DNA of 5,471 nucleotides, taken from the NCBI GenBank assembly GCA_021768985.1, contig JAETTR010000099.1, forward strand, positions 1-5,471, in the 5' to 3' direction. Position numbers and translations under genes: made by a program. Source of the stretch: Bacillota bacterium. GTDB taxonomy: Bacteria; Bacillota; Clostridia; Christensenellales; Borkfalkiaceae. Each line of letters opens with the position of its first letter. Position 1 is the stretch's first letter. Below the pieces are notes generated by a model. That model made no database searches, was not told the origin of the DNA, and saw only the letters and a program-made list of their open reading frames with translations. Positions 1 through 5,008 of this stretch are shown piece by piece.

Positions 1-138
1 CTGATTTCGGCGGGCAATACCTCCCTCGTCGTCACTATGGCGGGCATGGGCGTGGTGTACGGCGTATCGCGGCAAAAAAATCCGAACGTCCCGTCCGATA
101 AAAAACGAATCGGGAAAAACCGATCCGTAAATTTGTGA
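1..138 (+). CDS. ftsW: FtsW/SpoVE-type septal peptidoglycan polymerase, C-terminal fragment
   Basis: Only the last 45 codons and the TGA stop are present; the gene begins before the window. Frame 1 reads LISAGNTSLVVTMAGMGVV, then YGVSRQ and a basic, hydrophilic tail rich in Lys, Arg and Asn. This fits the end of SEDS proteins (FtsW, SpoVE, RodA), where a conserved segment of the type PxxSYGGTSL leads into the last membrane helix and a short cytoplasmic tail. Members of this family polymerise glycan strands from lipid II together with a class B PBP. The position directly before murA-ftsQ-ftsA-ftsZ favours FtsW over RodA. One oddity is that the usual SYGG is SAGN here. The call rests on a short stretch plus context; RodA or SpoVE cannot be excluded from the fragment alone. 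Confidence 0.75.
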   Translation: MISAGNTSLVVTMAGMGVVYGVSRQKNPNVPSDKKRIGKNRSVNL

Positions 139-163
139 ACGCGAAGTTCTCTCGAATCATAAT
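133..163 (+). promoter_or_regulatory. Weak candidate promoter upstream of murA
   Basis: TTGTGA (133-138, overlapping the ftsW stop) and CATAAT (158-163) match 4/6 and 5/6 of the sigma-A boxes, but the spacer is 19 bases, which is long. If used, transcription would start near 170, just before the hairpin at 178-213, so the terminator would lie in the murA leader. This is only a pattern match. It is listed because nothing better is visible between the upstream terminator and murA. Confidence 0.2.
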
Positions 164-236
164 ATGTAGTACGTGGTGGAACGCCTATGGATTTTTAGGC
201 GTTTCCGTTTTTTACGAATTACGTGAGGAGAGAACT
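145..236 (+). promoter_or_regulatory. Possible murA leader structure covering the ribosome binding site
   Basis: AGTTCTCTC at 145-153 is a perfect 9-base complement of GAGAGAACT at 228-236. The second arm covers the 3' part of the murA Shine-Dalgarno (GAGGAGA, 225-231) and ends right at the ATG (237). The terminator hairpin at 178-213 would be nested inside this long-range helix. In a transcript reading through from ftsW, this could hide the murA ribosome binding site. If transcription starts near 170, the left arm is absent and the site is free. The pairing is seen in the sequence; any regulatory role is inference, and chance is possible. Confidence 0.3.
178..213 (+). terminator. Rho-independent terminator between ftsW and murA
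   Basis: GGAACGCCTA (178-187) pairs with TAGGCGTTTCC (196-206) through 10 base pairs with one bulged T at 203 and an 8-base loop (188-195). A run of six T follows (208-213) after one G. It lies 39 bases after the ftsW stop and ends 23 bases before the murA start. It should end or attenuate ftsW-cluster transcription. Since no good promoter lies between it and murA, partial read-through or an attenuator role is plausible. Confidence 0.75.
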
Positions 237-1493
237 ATGGATAAGTATATGATAGAGGGCGGGAGGCAGTTGAACGGAAGCGTGAAGATGCAATCGGCGA
301 AAAATTCCGTATTGCCGCTGTTTGCCGCCTCGATTCTGACCGAGAAACGGGTCGTCATCCGCGAAGCACCTGCAATTTCCGACGTTGCGTGCATGGCGCA
401 GATTTTGCGCGAGCTCGGCGCGGACGTACGCTTCCGCGGCGAGGACGTTCTCATCGACAGCGCCAATGCCTGCAATCACGAAATATCTTCCGCGCTCACC
501 AAGGAGTTACGTTCTTCCGTGTTTATGCTCGGGTCGCTTCTGACCCGTTTTCGCCGCGCGGTAATCGCGTATCCGGGCGGTTGCGATATCGGGCTTCGTC
601 CCATTGACTTGCATTTGAACGCGTTGCAACGGTTGGGAGTAAAAATTACCGAGCGCGACGGGTTCATTCGTTGCGCTTGCGATAAATTGCGCGGCGCGGA
701 CATTGTGCTCGATTTTCCCAGTGTCGGCGCAACGGAGAATATCCTGCTCGCCGCCGTGAAGGCGGAGGGGTATACGACGCTGTCGGGCGCGGCAAAGGAA
801 CCCGAAATCGTCGATCTGCAAAATTTCCTGAATACGATGGGCGCAAAGGTGCGCGGCGCGGGAACGGATATCATCGAAATCGAAGGTGTGAAAGAGCTTA
901 CCGGCGTCACCTACAAGCCGATGAAGGACAGAATCGAGGCGGGTACCTTCCTGATCGCCTGCGCGATCTGCGGCGGAGAAACCGAGGTCGTGGGGGTAAA
1001 AGGGGAGAATATCGGGTTGCTTTTACATAAATTACGCGAAAACGGTTGCAAAATACATAGTAAAAATGATAAAATAAGATTAGAGAGCCGCGGACGGCTC
1101 CATTGCAACCGCAGGATCGAAACAATGCCCTTTCCGGGATTTCCCACCGATTTGCAGGCGCAGGCGACTGCGCTCAACTGTATTTGCGAGGGCGGGGCTC
1201 TGATCGTGGAGAATCTGTTCGAAACCCGGTTCAAATCCGTACCCGAGTTGCAGAAGATGGGCGCGGATATCGAGGTGAAGGGTAGAAACGCGTTCGTACG
1301 CGGGGTCAACGGATTGCACGGAGCGTCTCTCGTGGCGGGAGATCTGCGCGGCGGCGCCGCGCTCGTGCTTGCCGCGCTCGGCGCGGAAGGGGTATCCGAA
1401 GTAATCGATCTTTCCCATATCGACCGGGGATATTCCGATTTGCAGGAAAAACTCAAATCGCTGGGGGCGGAAATCAAACGCGTGCGCGTATAA
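237..1493 (+). CDS. murA: UDP-N-acetylglucosamine 1-carboxyvinyltransferase (MurA)
   Basis: MurA transfers enolpyruvate from PEP to the 3'-OH of UDP-GlcNAc in the cytoplasm, the first committed step of peptidoglycan synthesis. The protein is 418 residues, the usual length. Key residues are visible at nearly E. coli numbering: Lys22-Asn23 (SAKNSVLP), Arg92, Cys116 in the PGGCDIGLRPIDLH loop, Arg121, Asp305 (FPTDLQAQ), Asp369-Leu370-Arg371, and Arg397 (HIDRGY). Cys116 is the residue fosfomycin alkylates, so the enzyme is predicted to be fosfomycin-sensitive. ATG at 237 is chosen because GAGGAGA (225-231) lies just upstream and the protein then starts as the family does (DKYMIEGG, then the Lys-Asn motif at 22). 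The in-frame GTG at 135 would add 34 residues encoded across the terminator hairpin. ftsQ follows after 20 bases, so the two are probably cotranscribed. Codons for residues about 262-282 are unusually AT-rich. Confidence 0.96.
   Translation: MDKYMIEGGRQLNGSVKMQSAKNSVLPLFAASILTEKRVVIREAPAISDVACMAQILRELGADVRFRGEDVLIDSANACNHEISSALTKELRSSVFMLGSLLTRFRRAVIAYPGGCDIGLRPIDLHLNALQRLGVKITERDGFIRCACDKLRGADIVLDFPSVGATENILLAAVKAEGYTTLSGAAKEPEIVDLQNFLNTMGAKVRGAGTDIIEIEGVKELTGVTYKPMKDRIEAGTFLIACAICGGETEVVGVKGENIGLLLHKLRENGCKIHSKNDKIRLESRGRLHCNRRIETMPFPGFPTDLQAQATALNCICEGGALIVENLFETRFKSVPELQKMGADIEVKGRNAFVRGVNGLHGASLVAGDLRGGAALVLAALGAEGVSEVIDLSHIDRGYSDLQEKLKSLGAEIKRVRV
1046..1075 (+). promoter_or_regulatory. 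Candidate internal promoter within murA
   Basis: TTGCAA (1046-1051) and TAAAAT (1070-1075) are separated by 18 bases, with TGA directly before the -10 box (extended -10). They match 4/6 and 5/6 of consensus. The boxes lie in a clear AT-rich island (about 1020-1085) inside an otherwise GC-rich gene. A perfect small hairpin, GAGCCG / CGGCTC (1085-1100), follows near the expected start site. It could supply extra transcription of ftsQ, but coding constraint and chance are equally possible. Confidence 0.25.
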
Positions 1494-1513
1494 TCCCCCG
1501 GCGGGAGAAACGA

Positions 1514-2320
1514 ATGAAAAAACGGGTAATTATTACGACAATCGTATCCTTCGTGTTGTTGCTTGCCGTCGTGCTTGCGGCGCTCAACGCCATCTTTACC
1601 GTGACGAGCGTGCGTGCGGATTTTTGCACGTACTCCGCGGAGGGCAGAAAGGAAGCGCTCGAATTACAGCAGAAACTGAATTCGTACGTGGGCAAGAGCA
1701 ACGCGTTTCTCGATTTGAAGGATCTGGAAAAGAAGGTGGCGGAATACCCCTCTTTTCGCGTGGAGCATATCGCAAAGCGGCTTCCCGATCAAGTGGAAGT
1801 TACGGTGCGCGAACGGAAGGAATCCTTCGCGTACGAGCTTGCGGACGGACGGTACGCGGCGCTCGATGAGGACGGAGTCTTTCTCCGCGTGAACCCGTCG
1901 CCTGCGAACCGCGTTTCGGGAGAGAACATTCTGCTGAACGGGTTCGGCTATACGCTCAACGCGCAGGGCGGTACGGACGGGAGATATTTCGAGGAGCTTT
2001 TTTCCGTGTTCGCCGAAATGCGCGGGGTGCTCGGTGAGGTGCGCGCGAACGTGGTGTCGGCCACCTTTTATATGGGCGGCGGCCCCAACGCGACGGAAAC
2101 GCATTATTTCCGCTTCGCCATGCGGGAAGGGGTTGTCATCGATTTGTATAACCCGAAAGAACTCGCGGCGGAAAAGGGCCGCGCGGCGATCGAATTGTAC
2201 GCGGGCGTCGGCGAGTACGAAACGAAAGGGTTGAAAGACGATGAAAAGACGGTCGGCGTCATCACGGTGAACGTCGTAAACGGCAAGGTCGTGCCCAATT
2301 ATCAGCCTACGGTCGATTGA
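1514..2320 (+). CDS. ftsQ: Cell division protein FtsQ/DivIB
   Basis: The 268-residue protein has the FtsQ/DivIB layout: a short basic N-terminus (MKKR), one membrane helix at about 5-28, an extracellular POTRA-like domain at about 29-101, then a beta-rich domain to about 260. The POTRA end is the most recognisable part, with a helix (LDLKDLEKKVAEYPS) followed by FRVEHIAKRLPDQVEVTVRERK, which matches the family pattern of P...V..a.v....P..l.I.V.ER.. The following segment (YALDEDGVFLRV-like, residues 114-126) is also typical. In this family the protein forms a divisome subcomplex with FtsL and FtsB/DivIC. GGGAG (1503-1507) is 6 bases before the ATG; a small GC-rich stem with TCCC (1494-1497) could partly cover it. 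A terminator follows the stop, so ftsQ closes the murA unit. Sequence similarity is low, as usual for FtsQ, so position between murA and ftsA is part of the evidence. Confidence 0.8.
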   Translation: MKKRVIITTIVSFVLLLAVVLAALNAIFTVTSVRADFCTYSAEGRKEALELQQKLNSYVGKSNAFLDLKDLEKKVAEYPSFRVEHIAKRLPDQVEVTVRERKESFAYELADGRYAALDEDGVFLRVNPSPANRVSGENILLNGFGYTLNAQGGTDGRYFEELFSVFAEMRGVLGEVRANVVSATFYMGGGPNATETHYFRFAMREGVVIDLYNPKELAAEKGRAAIELYAGVGEYETKGLKDDEKTVGVITVNVVNGKVVPNYQPTVD

Positions 2321-2333
2321 ATTTGATATTCGG

Positions 2334-2360
2334 AAGCGCTTCCGTCGGAGGCGCTTTTTT
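2334..2360 (+). terminator. Rho-independent terminator after ftsQ
   Basis: AAGCGCTTCC (2334-2343) pairs with GGAGGCGCTT (2347-2356) over 10 base pairs with one T-G wobble and a 3-base loop (GTC). Six T follow (2355-2360), the first two also being able to pair in the stem. It starts 13 bases after the ftsQ stop and separates murA-ftsQ from ftsA-ftsZ. Confidence 0.9.
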
Positions 2361-2384
2361 GTTGTCCAAATTCCTTTCATTTTC

Positions 2385-2413
2385 TTGACAAGAGCGCGCT
2401 TCCCTGTTATAAT
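2385..2413 (+). promoter_or_regulatory. Strong sigma-A promoter for ftsA-ftsZ
   Basis: TTGACA (2385-2390) and TATAAT (2408-2413) are both perfect consensus, separated by the ideal 17 bases, and TGT at 2405-2407 gives an extended -10. Transcription should begin near 2420, giving a leader of about 43 bases before ftsA. It lies 24 bases after the preceding terminator. This is the clearest promoter in the window and suggests high, housekeeping-type expression of ftsAZ. Confidence 0.92.
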
Positions 2414-2427
2414 ATACAAGAGTAAAA

Positions 2428-2449
2428 TCCGTTCCGTATGCGGAGCGGG
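2428..2449 (+). promoter_or_regulatory. Hairpin in the ftsA 5' leader next to the ribosome binding site
   Basis: CCGTTCCG (2429-2436) pairs with CGGAGCGG (2441-2448), 8 base pairs with one T-G wobble and a TATG loop; a further T-G pair (2428/2449) is possible. It fills most of the short leader between the predicted start site (about 2420) and the Shine-Dalgarno (AGGGAGGG, 2451-2458). It could stabilise the 5' end or tune ribosome loading. No T run follows, so it is not a terminator. No known riboswitch class is recognisable in so short a leader. Confidence 0.45.
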
Positions 2450-2462
2450 AAGGGAGGGCTGT

Positions 2463-3614
2463 ATGGCGCGCAAAAGCGTGGCGGTGTTGGACGTTCGTTC
2501 GTCCGAAATCTCCGTAATCGTGGGCGAGCGCGGCGTGAATAATACGTTCGTGTTCAAAGCGAGCAAAACCGAAGAGTACGACGGTTACGACGAAGAAACT
2601 TTTTTTGATGCGGACAAGCTCTCCGAAGCGATCGTCCGCGCCGTATCGGGTGCGGAACAGATTTGCGGCGAACGGATCAGGGAAATTTTTATCGGCGTTC
2701 CGGGCGCGTTTTACGAGGTCGTACCCAAAGAACAGGTGGTCGGCTTCCCCAAAAAACGCAAAATCGGACAGAAAGAGCTGAACGCGCTTTTTACGAGCGG
2801 CAGGGAAGAGCGGGAAGGCTTCCGTTTTATCCGCGTGACGAGCATGATTTACAAAACGGCGGATAACCGCCGCGTCGTCGATCCGACGGGGCTTTCGTCA
2901 TCGGTATTAAGCGGGATCCTGTCCTATTTCTATTGCAGCGAGTACTTTATGCGGATAATGGACGACGTATTCGGGAAAATGAAGATCGCCGTGCGCTATC
3001 TTCCCGCGGAGTACGCAATGTCGAGCTATCTGATTCCTTCGGAAACGCGCGACGAATACGCGCTCTTTCTCGACGTCGGATTCCTTTCTTCTTCGCTTCT
3101 CGTGTTGCTCGGGAACGGCGTATTGGCGCAAAAGACCTTCTGGACGGGCAAGGGGCAGATCGCCGCGCGCATCATGCAGACCTTTTCCGTTCCGTATGAT
3201 ACCGCGCTCGCGCTCTTGCCGAAAGCGAACCTCTATGCGAAAAGCAACGGCGGAATCGTGGAATTTATTCACCGCGGCGTTTCGTACGAAATCGATACCG
3301 ACGCGCTCGTCGAAACGGTGAAGGAAGGGTTGGACGAGCTGTGCGAAGGCGTAAGCGGATTTCTGGAGGGGTGCTCGGGGAAAGAGCTCGATTTCAAACC
3401 GCTCTACGTGACGGGCGAAGGTCTTACGGAGATTCGCGGCGCGCTCGAACACGTCAGCAAACGGATCGACCGCGTGTGCGAACAGCTGGCGCCCGATTTG
3501 CCCTATTACAACAAACCTTCCATGAGCTCCAGCATTGCCTTGCTCGTAATGGCGGCGGAAGATAAACATATAGAAGGTTTTCTATATCGTTTTATTTACG
3601 TAATCGGAGGATAA
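2463..3614 (+). CDS. ftsA: Divergent FtsA-like, actin-fold cell division protein
   Basis: The 383-residue protein keeps the FtsA layout: first strand pair (VAVLDVRSSEISVIVGE, 6-22), a 1C-like region (about 85-180, with KIGQKELNALF and RRVVDPTGL, as in the NPxG segment), the second phosphate region (LFLDVGFLSSSLLV, 201-214) and the adenosine region (LYVTGEGLTEIRG, 314-326). In canonical FtsA these read DIGT, DIGGGTTD and TGGGAxLPG, so the ATP-contacting glycines and acidic residue are largely lost. FtsA tethers FtsZ filaments to the membrane through a C-terminal amphipathic helix; here the tail (EGFLYRFIYVIGG, 371-383) is hydrophobic with few charges and is a candidate membrane tether. ATG 2463 is chosen because AGGGAGGG (2451-2458) precedes it; the in-frame TTG at 2385 lies on the promoter -35 box. 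The ftsZ ribosome binding site overlaps the end of the gene. Position between ftsQ and ftsZ supports the call. It may have weak or no ATPase activity (inference). Confidence 0.78.
   Translation: MARKSVAVLDVRSSEISVIVGERGVNNTFVFKASKTEEYDGYDEETFFDADKLSEAIVRAVSGAEQICGERIREIFIGVPGAFYEVVPKEQVVGFPKKRKIGQKELNALFTSGREEREGFRFIRVTSMIYKTADNRRVVDPTGLSSSVLSGILSYFYCSEYFMRIMDDVFGKMKIAVRYLPAEYAMSSYLIPSETRDEYALFLDVGFLSSSLLVLLGNGVLAQKTFWTGKGQIAARIMQTFSVPYDTALALLPKANLYAKSNGGIVEFIHRGVSYEIDTDALVETVKEGLDELCEGVSGFLEGCSGKELDFKPLYVTGEGLTEIRGALEHVSKRIDRVCEQLAPDLPYYNKPSMSSSIALLVMAAEDKHIEGFLYRFIYVIGG
3568..3587 (+). repeat. Perfect AT-rich inverted repeat near the ftsA 3' end
   Basis: ATATAGAA (3568-3575) and TTCTATAT (3580-3587) form a perfect 8-base inverted repeat with a GGTT loop, inside the last codons of ftsA and 32 bases before the ftsZ ATG at 3620. 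A T-rich stretch follows (CGTTTTATTT). It could act as a weak attenuator, an RNA-processing hairpin that sets the ftsA:ftsZ ratio, or an operator. It also encodes the predicted membrane-facing tail of FtsA, so protein constraint may explain the AT bias. Confidence 0.45.
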
Positions 3615-3619
3615 ACATT

Positions 3620-3718
3620 ATGTACGAAGATAACGTCCCGTTTCTCGGGAGATCGAATACCGTAGAAGAATACCGCGGACAGTCTGCTCCGCAAGCGCAG
3701 CCCGCCGTCCTGTCCTAA
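3620..3718 (+). pseudogene. ftsZ: 5' segment of ftsZ, cut off by an in-frame TAA (or a 32-codon leader ORF)
   Basis: ATG 3620 has an excellent Shine-Dalgarno (GGAGG, 3606-3610) that overlaps the ftsA end, the normal placement for a coupled downstream gene. It encodes MYEDNVPFLGRSNTVEEYRG and then QSAPQAQPAVLS before TAA (3716-3718). The frame then continues directly into NNGKAKIRVVGVGGAGNN, the expected start of the FtsZ GTPase domain. Frame continuity and the good ribosome binding site suggest this is the true N-terminal extension of FtsZ (441 residues in all), with codon 33 changed to a stop. CAA (Gln) to TAA by one C-to-T change is the simplest origin, though other single changes would do. 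Alternatives are a sequencing or assembly error, or a real upstream ORF with re-initiation. The segment resembles the disordered N-terminal peptides of FtsZ proteins and has no domain of its own. Confidence 0.7.
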
Positions 3719-3742
3719 AACAACGGAAAGGCGAAGATTCGC

Positions 3743-4945
3743 GTGGTCGGCGTCGGCGGCGCGGGAAATAACGCGATCAACCGCATGATCGAGGCGGGAA
3801 TCGCGAGCGCGGAATATATCGCCGTAAATACCGACGCGCAGATTCTCGCGTGCAATAAAGCGCCTACCAAAATTCAGATCGGCGCGCAGCGCACCAAGGG
3901 ATTGGGCGCAGGCGCGGAACCCGAAATCGGCAGAGAAGCGGCGGAAGAGAGCAAGGAACAGCTCGCTGCGGCGATCGAGGATACCGATTTGTTGTTCATT
4001 ACCGCGGGCATGGGCGGCGGTACGGGCACGGGCGCGGCGCCCGTGATCGCCAAGATCGCCAAGGACAAAAAGATTTTAACCGTTGCCGTGATTACCGAGC
4101 CTTTCGAGTTCGAGGGCAGACGGCGCATGGACAACGCCATGAAGGGGATCGATAATTTAAGAAAGTACGTCGATACCCTCGTCATTATTCCGAACGAGAA
4201 GATCAGCGAGGTCGTACCCAAGAACGCGACCATGACGGAAGCGCTTCGGGTTGCGGACGAGGTGTTGAAGCAGGGGATCCGCGGCATTGCAGATCTGATC
4301 GTAACTCCCGCGCTCATCAATCTCGACTTTGCCGACGTGCGCACGATCTTAAAGGATCGCGGACTCGCGCACATGGGGGTCGGCGTTGCGAAGGGCGAAA
4401 ACCGCATCATCGACGCCGTTCGTCTTGCGGTGAACTCTCCCTTGCTCGATACGACGATCGAGGGCGCGACGGGCGTAATTTTGAATATTGTCGGCGGTCC
4501 CGATCTCACGCTCGATGAAGTGCGTAAAGCGGCGGGGCTCATTCACGGCGTCGCCGATTATTCGGCGAACATCATCTTCGGCGCTTGCATCGACGAAGAG
4601 ATTCAGGACGAAGTCGAAGTCACCGTAATCGCAACGGGATTCCCTTCGGCGGAAGAGCTGGTGGAAACCGTTTCCCGTCAGGGCGGATATAGCGCGCCCG
4701 TGCGGAACGAACAGCCCGCTTATCCCGTTAATCAGTCCCGTAGCGTCTATAACGCGCCCCGCAGTCCTTACGCCGCGCCCGCGCCCCGCGAGGAACCGCA
4801 AATCGCATACGAGCCTGAAACGCCTGCGGAGCAGGTTTCTCCCGTTCAGGAGCAGGCGGAGGAAACGCCCGCGGAATACGAGGACAAGGGGAACGGAAAG
4901 AAGTTGCCGCCTTTCGTAGAGCGTTTGCTCGGCAAGAGGAAATAA
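3743..4945 (+). CDS. ftsZ: Cell division GTPase FtsZ (tubulin homologue), core and C-terminus
   Basis: FtsZ polymerises with GTP into the cytoplasmic Z-ring. Numbered from GTG 3743 (400 residues): the nucleotide loop GVGGAGNN (3-10), NTDAQ (29-33), the tubulin signature GGGTGTG (91-97), and the T7 catalytic loop NLDFADV (193-199, with Asp195 and Asp198). The core ends near ATGF (297-300). A linker of about 87 residues rich in Pro, Glu, Ala and Gln follows, then a conserved tail LPPFVERLLGKRK (388-400) equivalent to the IPxFLR peptide that binds FtsA and other partners, with a basic end. All catalytic motifs are intact. The start is the problem: the frame is open upstream to ATG 3620 except for TAA at 3716-3718. 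GTG 3743 is the first standard start after that stop but begins inside the first beta strand (KIRVVGVGG). ATT 3737 has a better-spaced GGAAAGG (3725-3731, 5 bases) but is a rare start codon. The natural gene is probably 3620-4945. Confidence 0.96.
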   Translation: MVGVGGAGNNAINRMIEAGIASAEYIAVNTDAQILACNKAPTKIQIGAQRTKGLGAGAEPEIGREAAEESKEQLAAAIEDTDLLFITAGMGGGTGTGAAPVIAKIAKDKKILTVAVITEPFEFEGRRRMDNAMKGIDNLRKYVDTLVIIPNEKISEVVPKNATMTEALRVADEVLKQGIRGIADLIVTPALINLDFADVRTILKDRGLAHMGVGVAKGENRIIDAVRLAVNSPLLDTTIEGATGVILNIVGGPDLTLDEVRKAAGLIHGVADYSANIIFGACIDEEIQDEVEVTVIATGFPSAEELVETVSRQGGYSAPVRNEQPAYPVNQSRSVYNAPRSPYAAPAPREEPQIAYEPETPAEQVSPVQEQAEETPAEYEDKGNGKKLPPFVERLLGKRK

Positions 4946-4956
4946 AAACGTTTTTG

Positions 4957-4983
4957 CCTGCGCGCGGAAAGCGCGCAGGTTTT
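4957..4983 (+). terminator. Rho-independent terminator after ftsZ
   Basis: CCTGCGCGC (4957-4965) pairs perfectly with GCGCGCAGG (4971-4979) around a GGAAA loop, followed by TTTTATAT. The 9-base-pair, GC-rich stem is strong; the T run is short (4 before an A). It begins 11 bases after the ftsZ stop and closes the ftsA-ftsZ unit, separating it from the licD-family gene. Confidence 0.87.
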
Positions 4984-5008
4984 ATATCGTCTGAAAAGGA
5001 AAACAGTC

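Noticed and set aside
135..236. In-frame GTG start at 135 giving MurA a 34-residue N-terminal extension
   Set aside because: It would translate across the terminator hairpin, has no good ribosome binding site, overlaps the ftsW stop, and is not a MurA family feature. ATG 237 has a strong Shine-Dalgarno and the correct family start.
2385..2462. In-frame TTG start at 2385 giving FtsA 26 extra residues
   Set aside because: The TTG is the promoter -35 box and lies upstream of the predicted transcript start; ATG 2463 has a strong Shine-Dalgarno.
1664..2566. 300-codon open frame on the minus strand over ftsQ and the ftsA start
   Set aside because: It runs antisense across ftsQ, a terminator and the ftsAZ promoter, is rich in Arg and His as expected for a shadow of GC-rich coding DNA, and shows no recognisable motif.
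3716..3718. TAA as a reassigned sense codon in this organism
   Set aside because: murA, ftsA and ftsZ in this window all end with TAA at the expected protein ends, so TAA works as a normal stop here.
3874..4542. 222-codon open frame on the minus strand inside ftsZ
   Set aside because: Composition (Ser, Ala, Pro and Arg rich, no domain pattern) is that of an antisense shadow of the highly conserved ftsZ core.
4944..4955. AAAAACGTTTTT palindrome after ftsZ
   Set aside because: A short palindrome at a gene end with no paired site or known operator match; most likely incidental to the A-rich and T-rich flanks of the terminator.
4954..4988. Promoter for the licD-family gene (TTGCCT ... TATATC)
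   Set aside because: The spacing is about 23 bases and the boxes overlap the ftsZ terminator; too weak to call.
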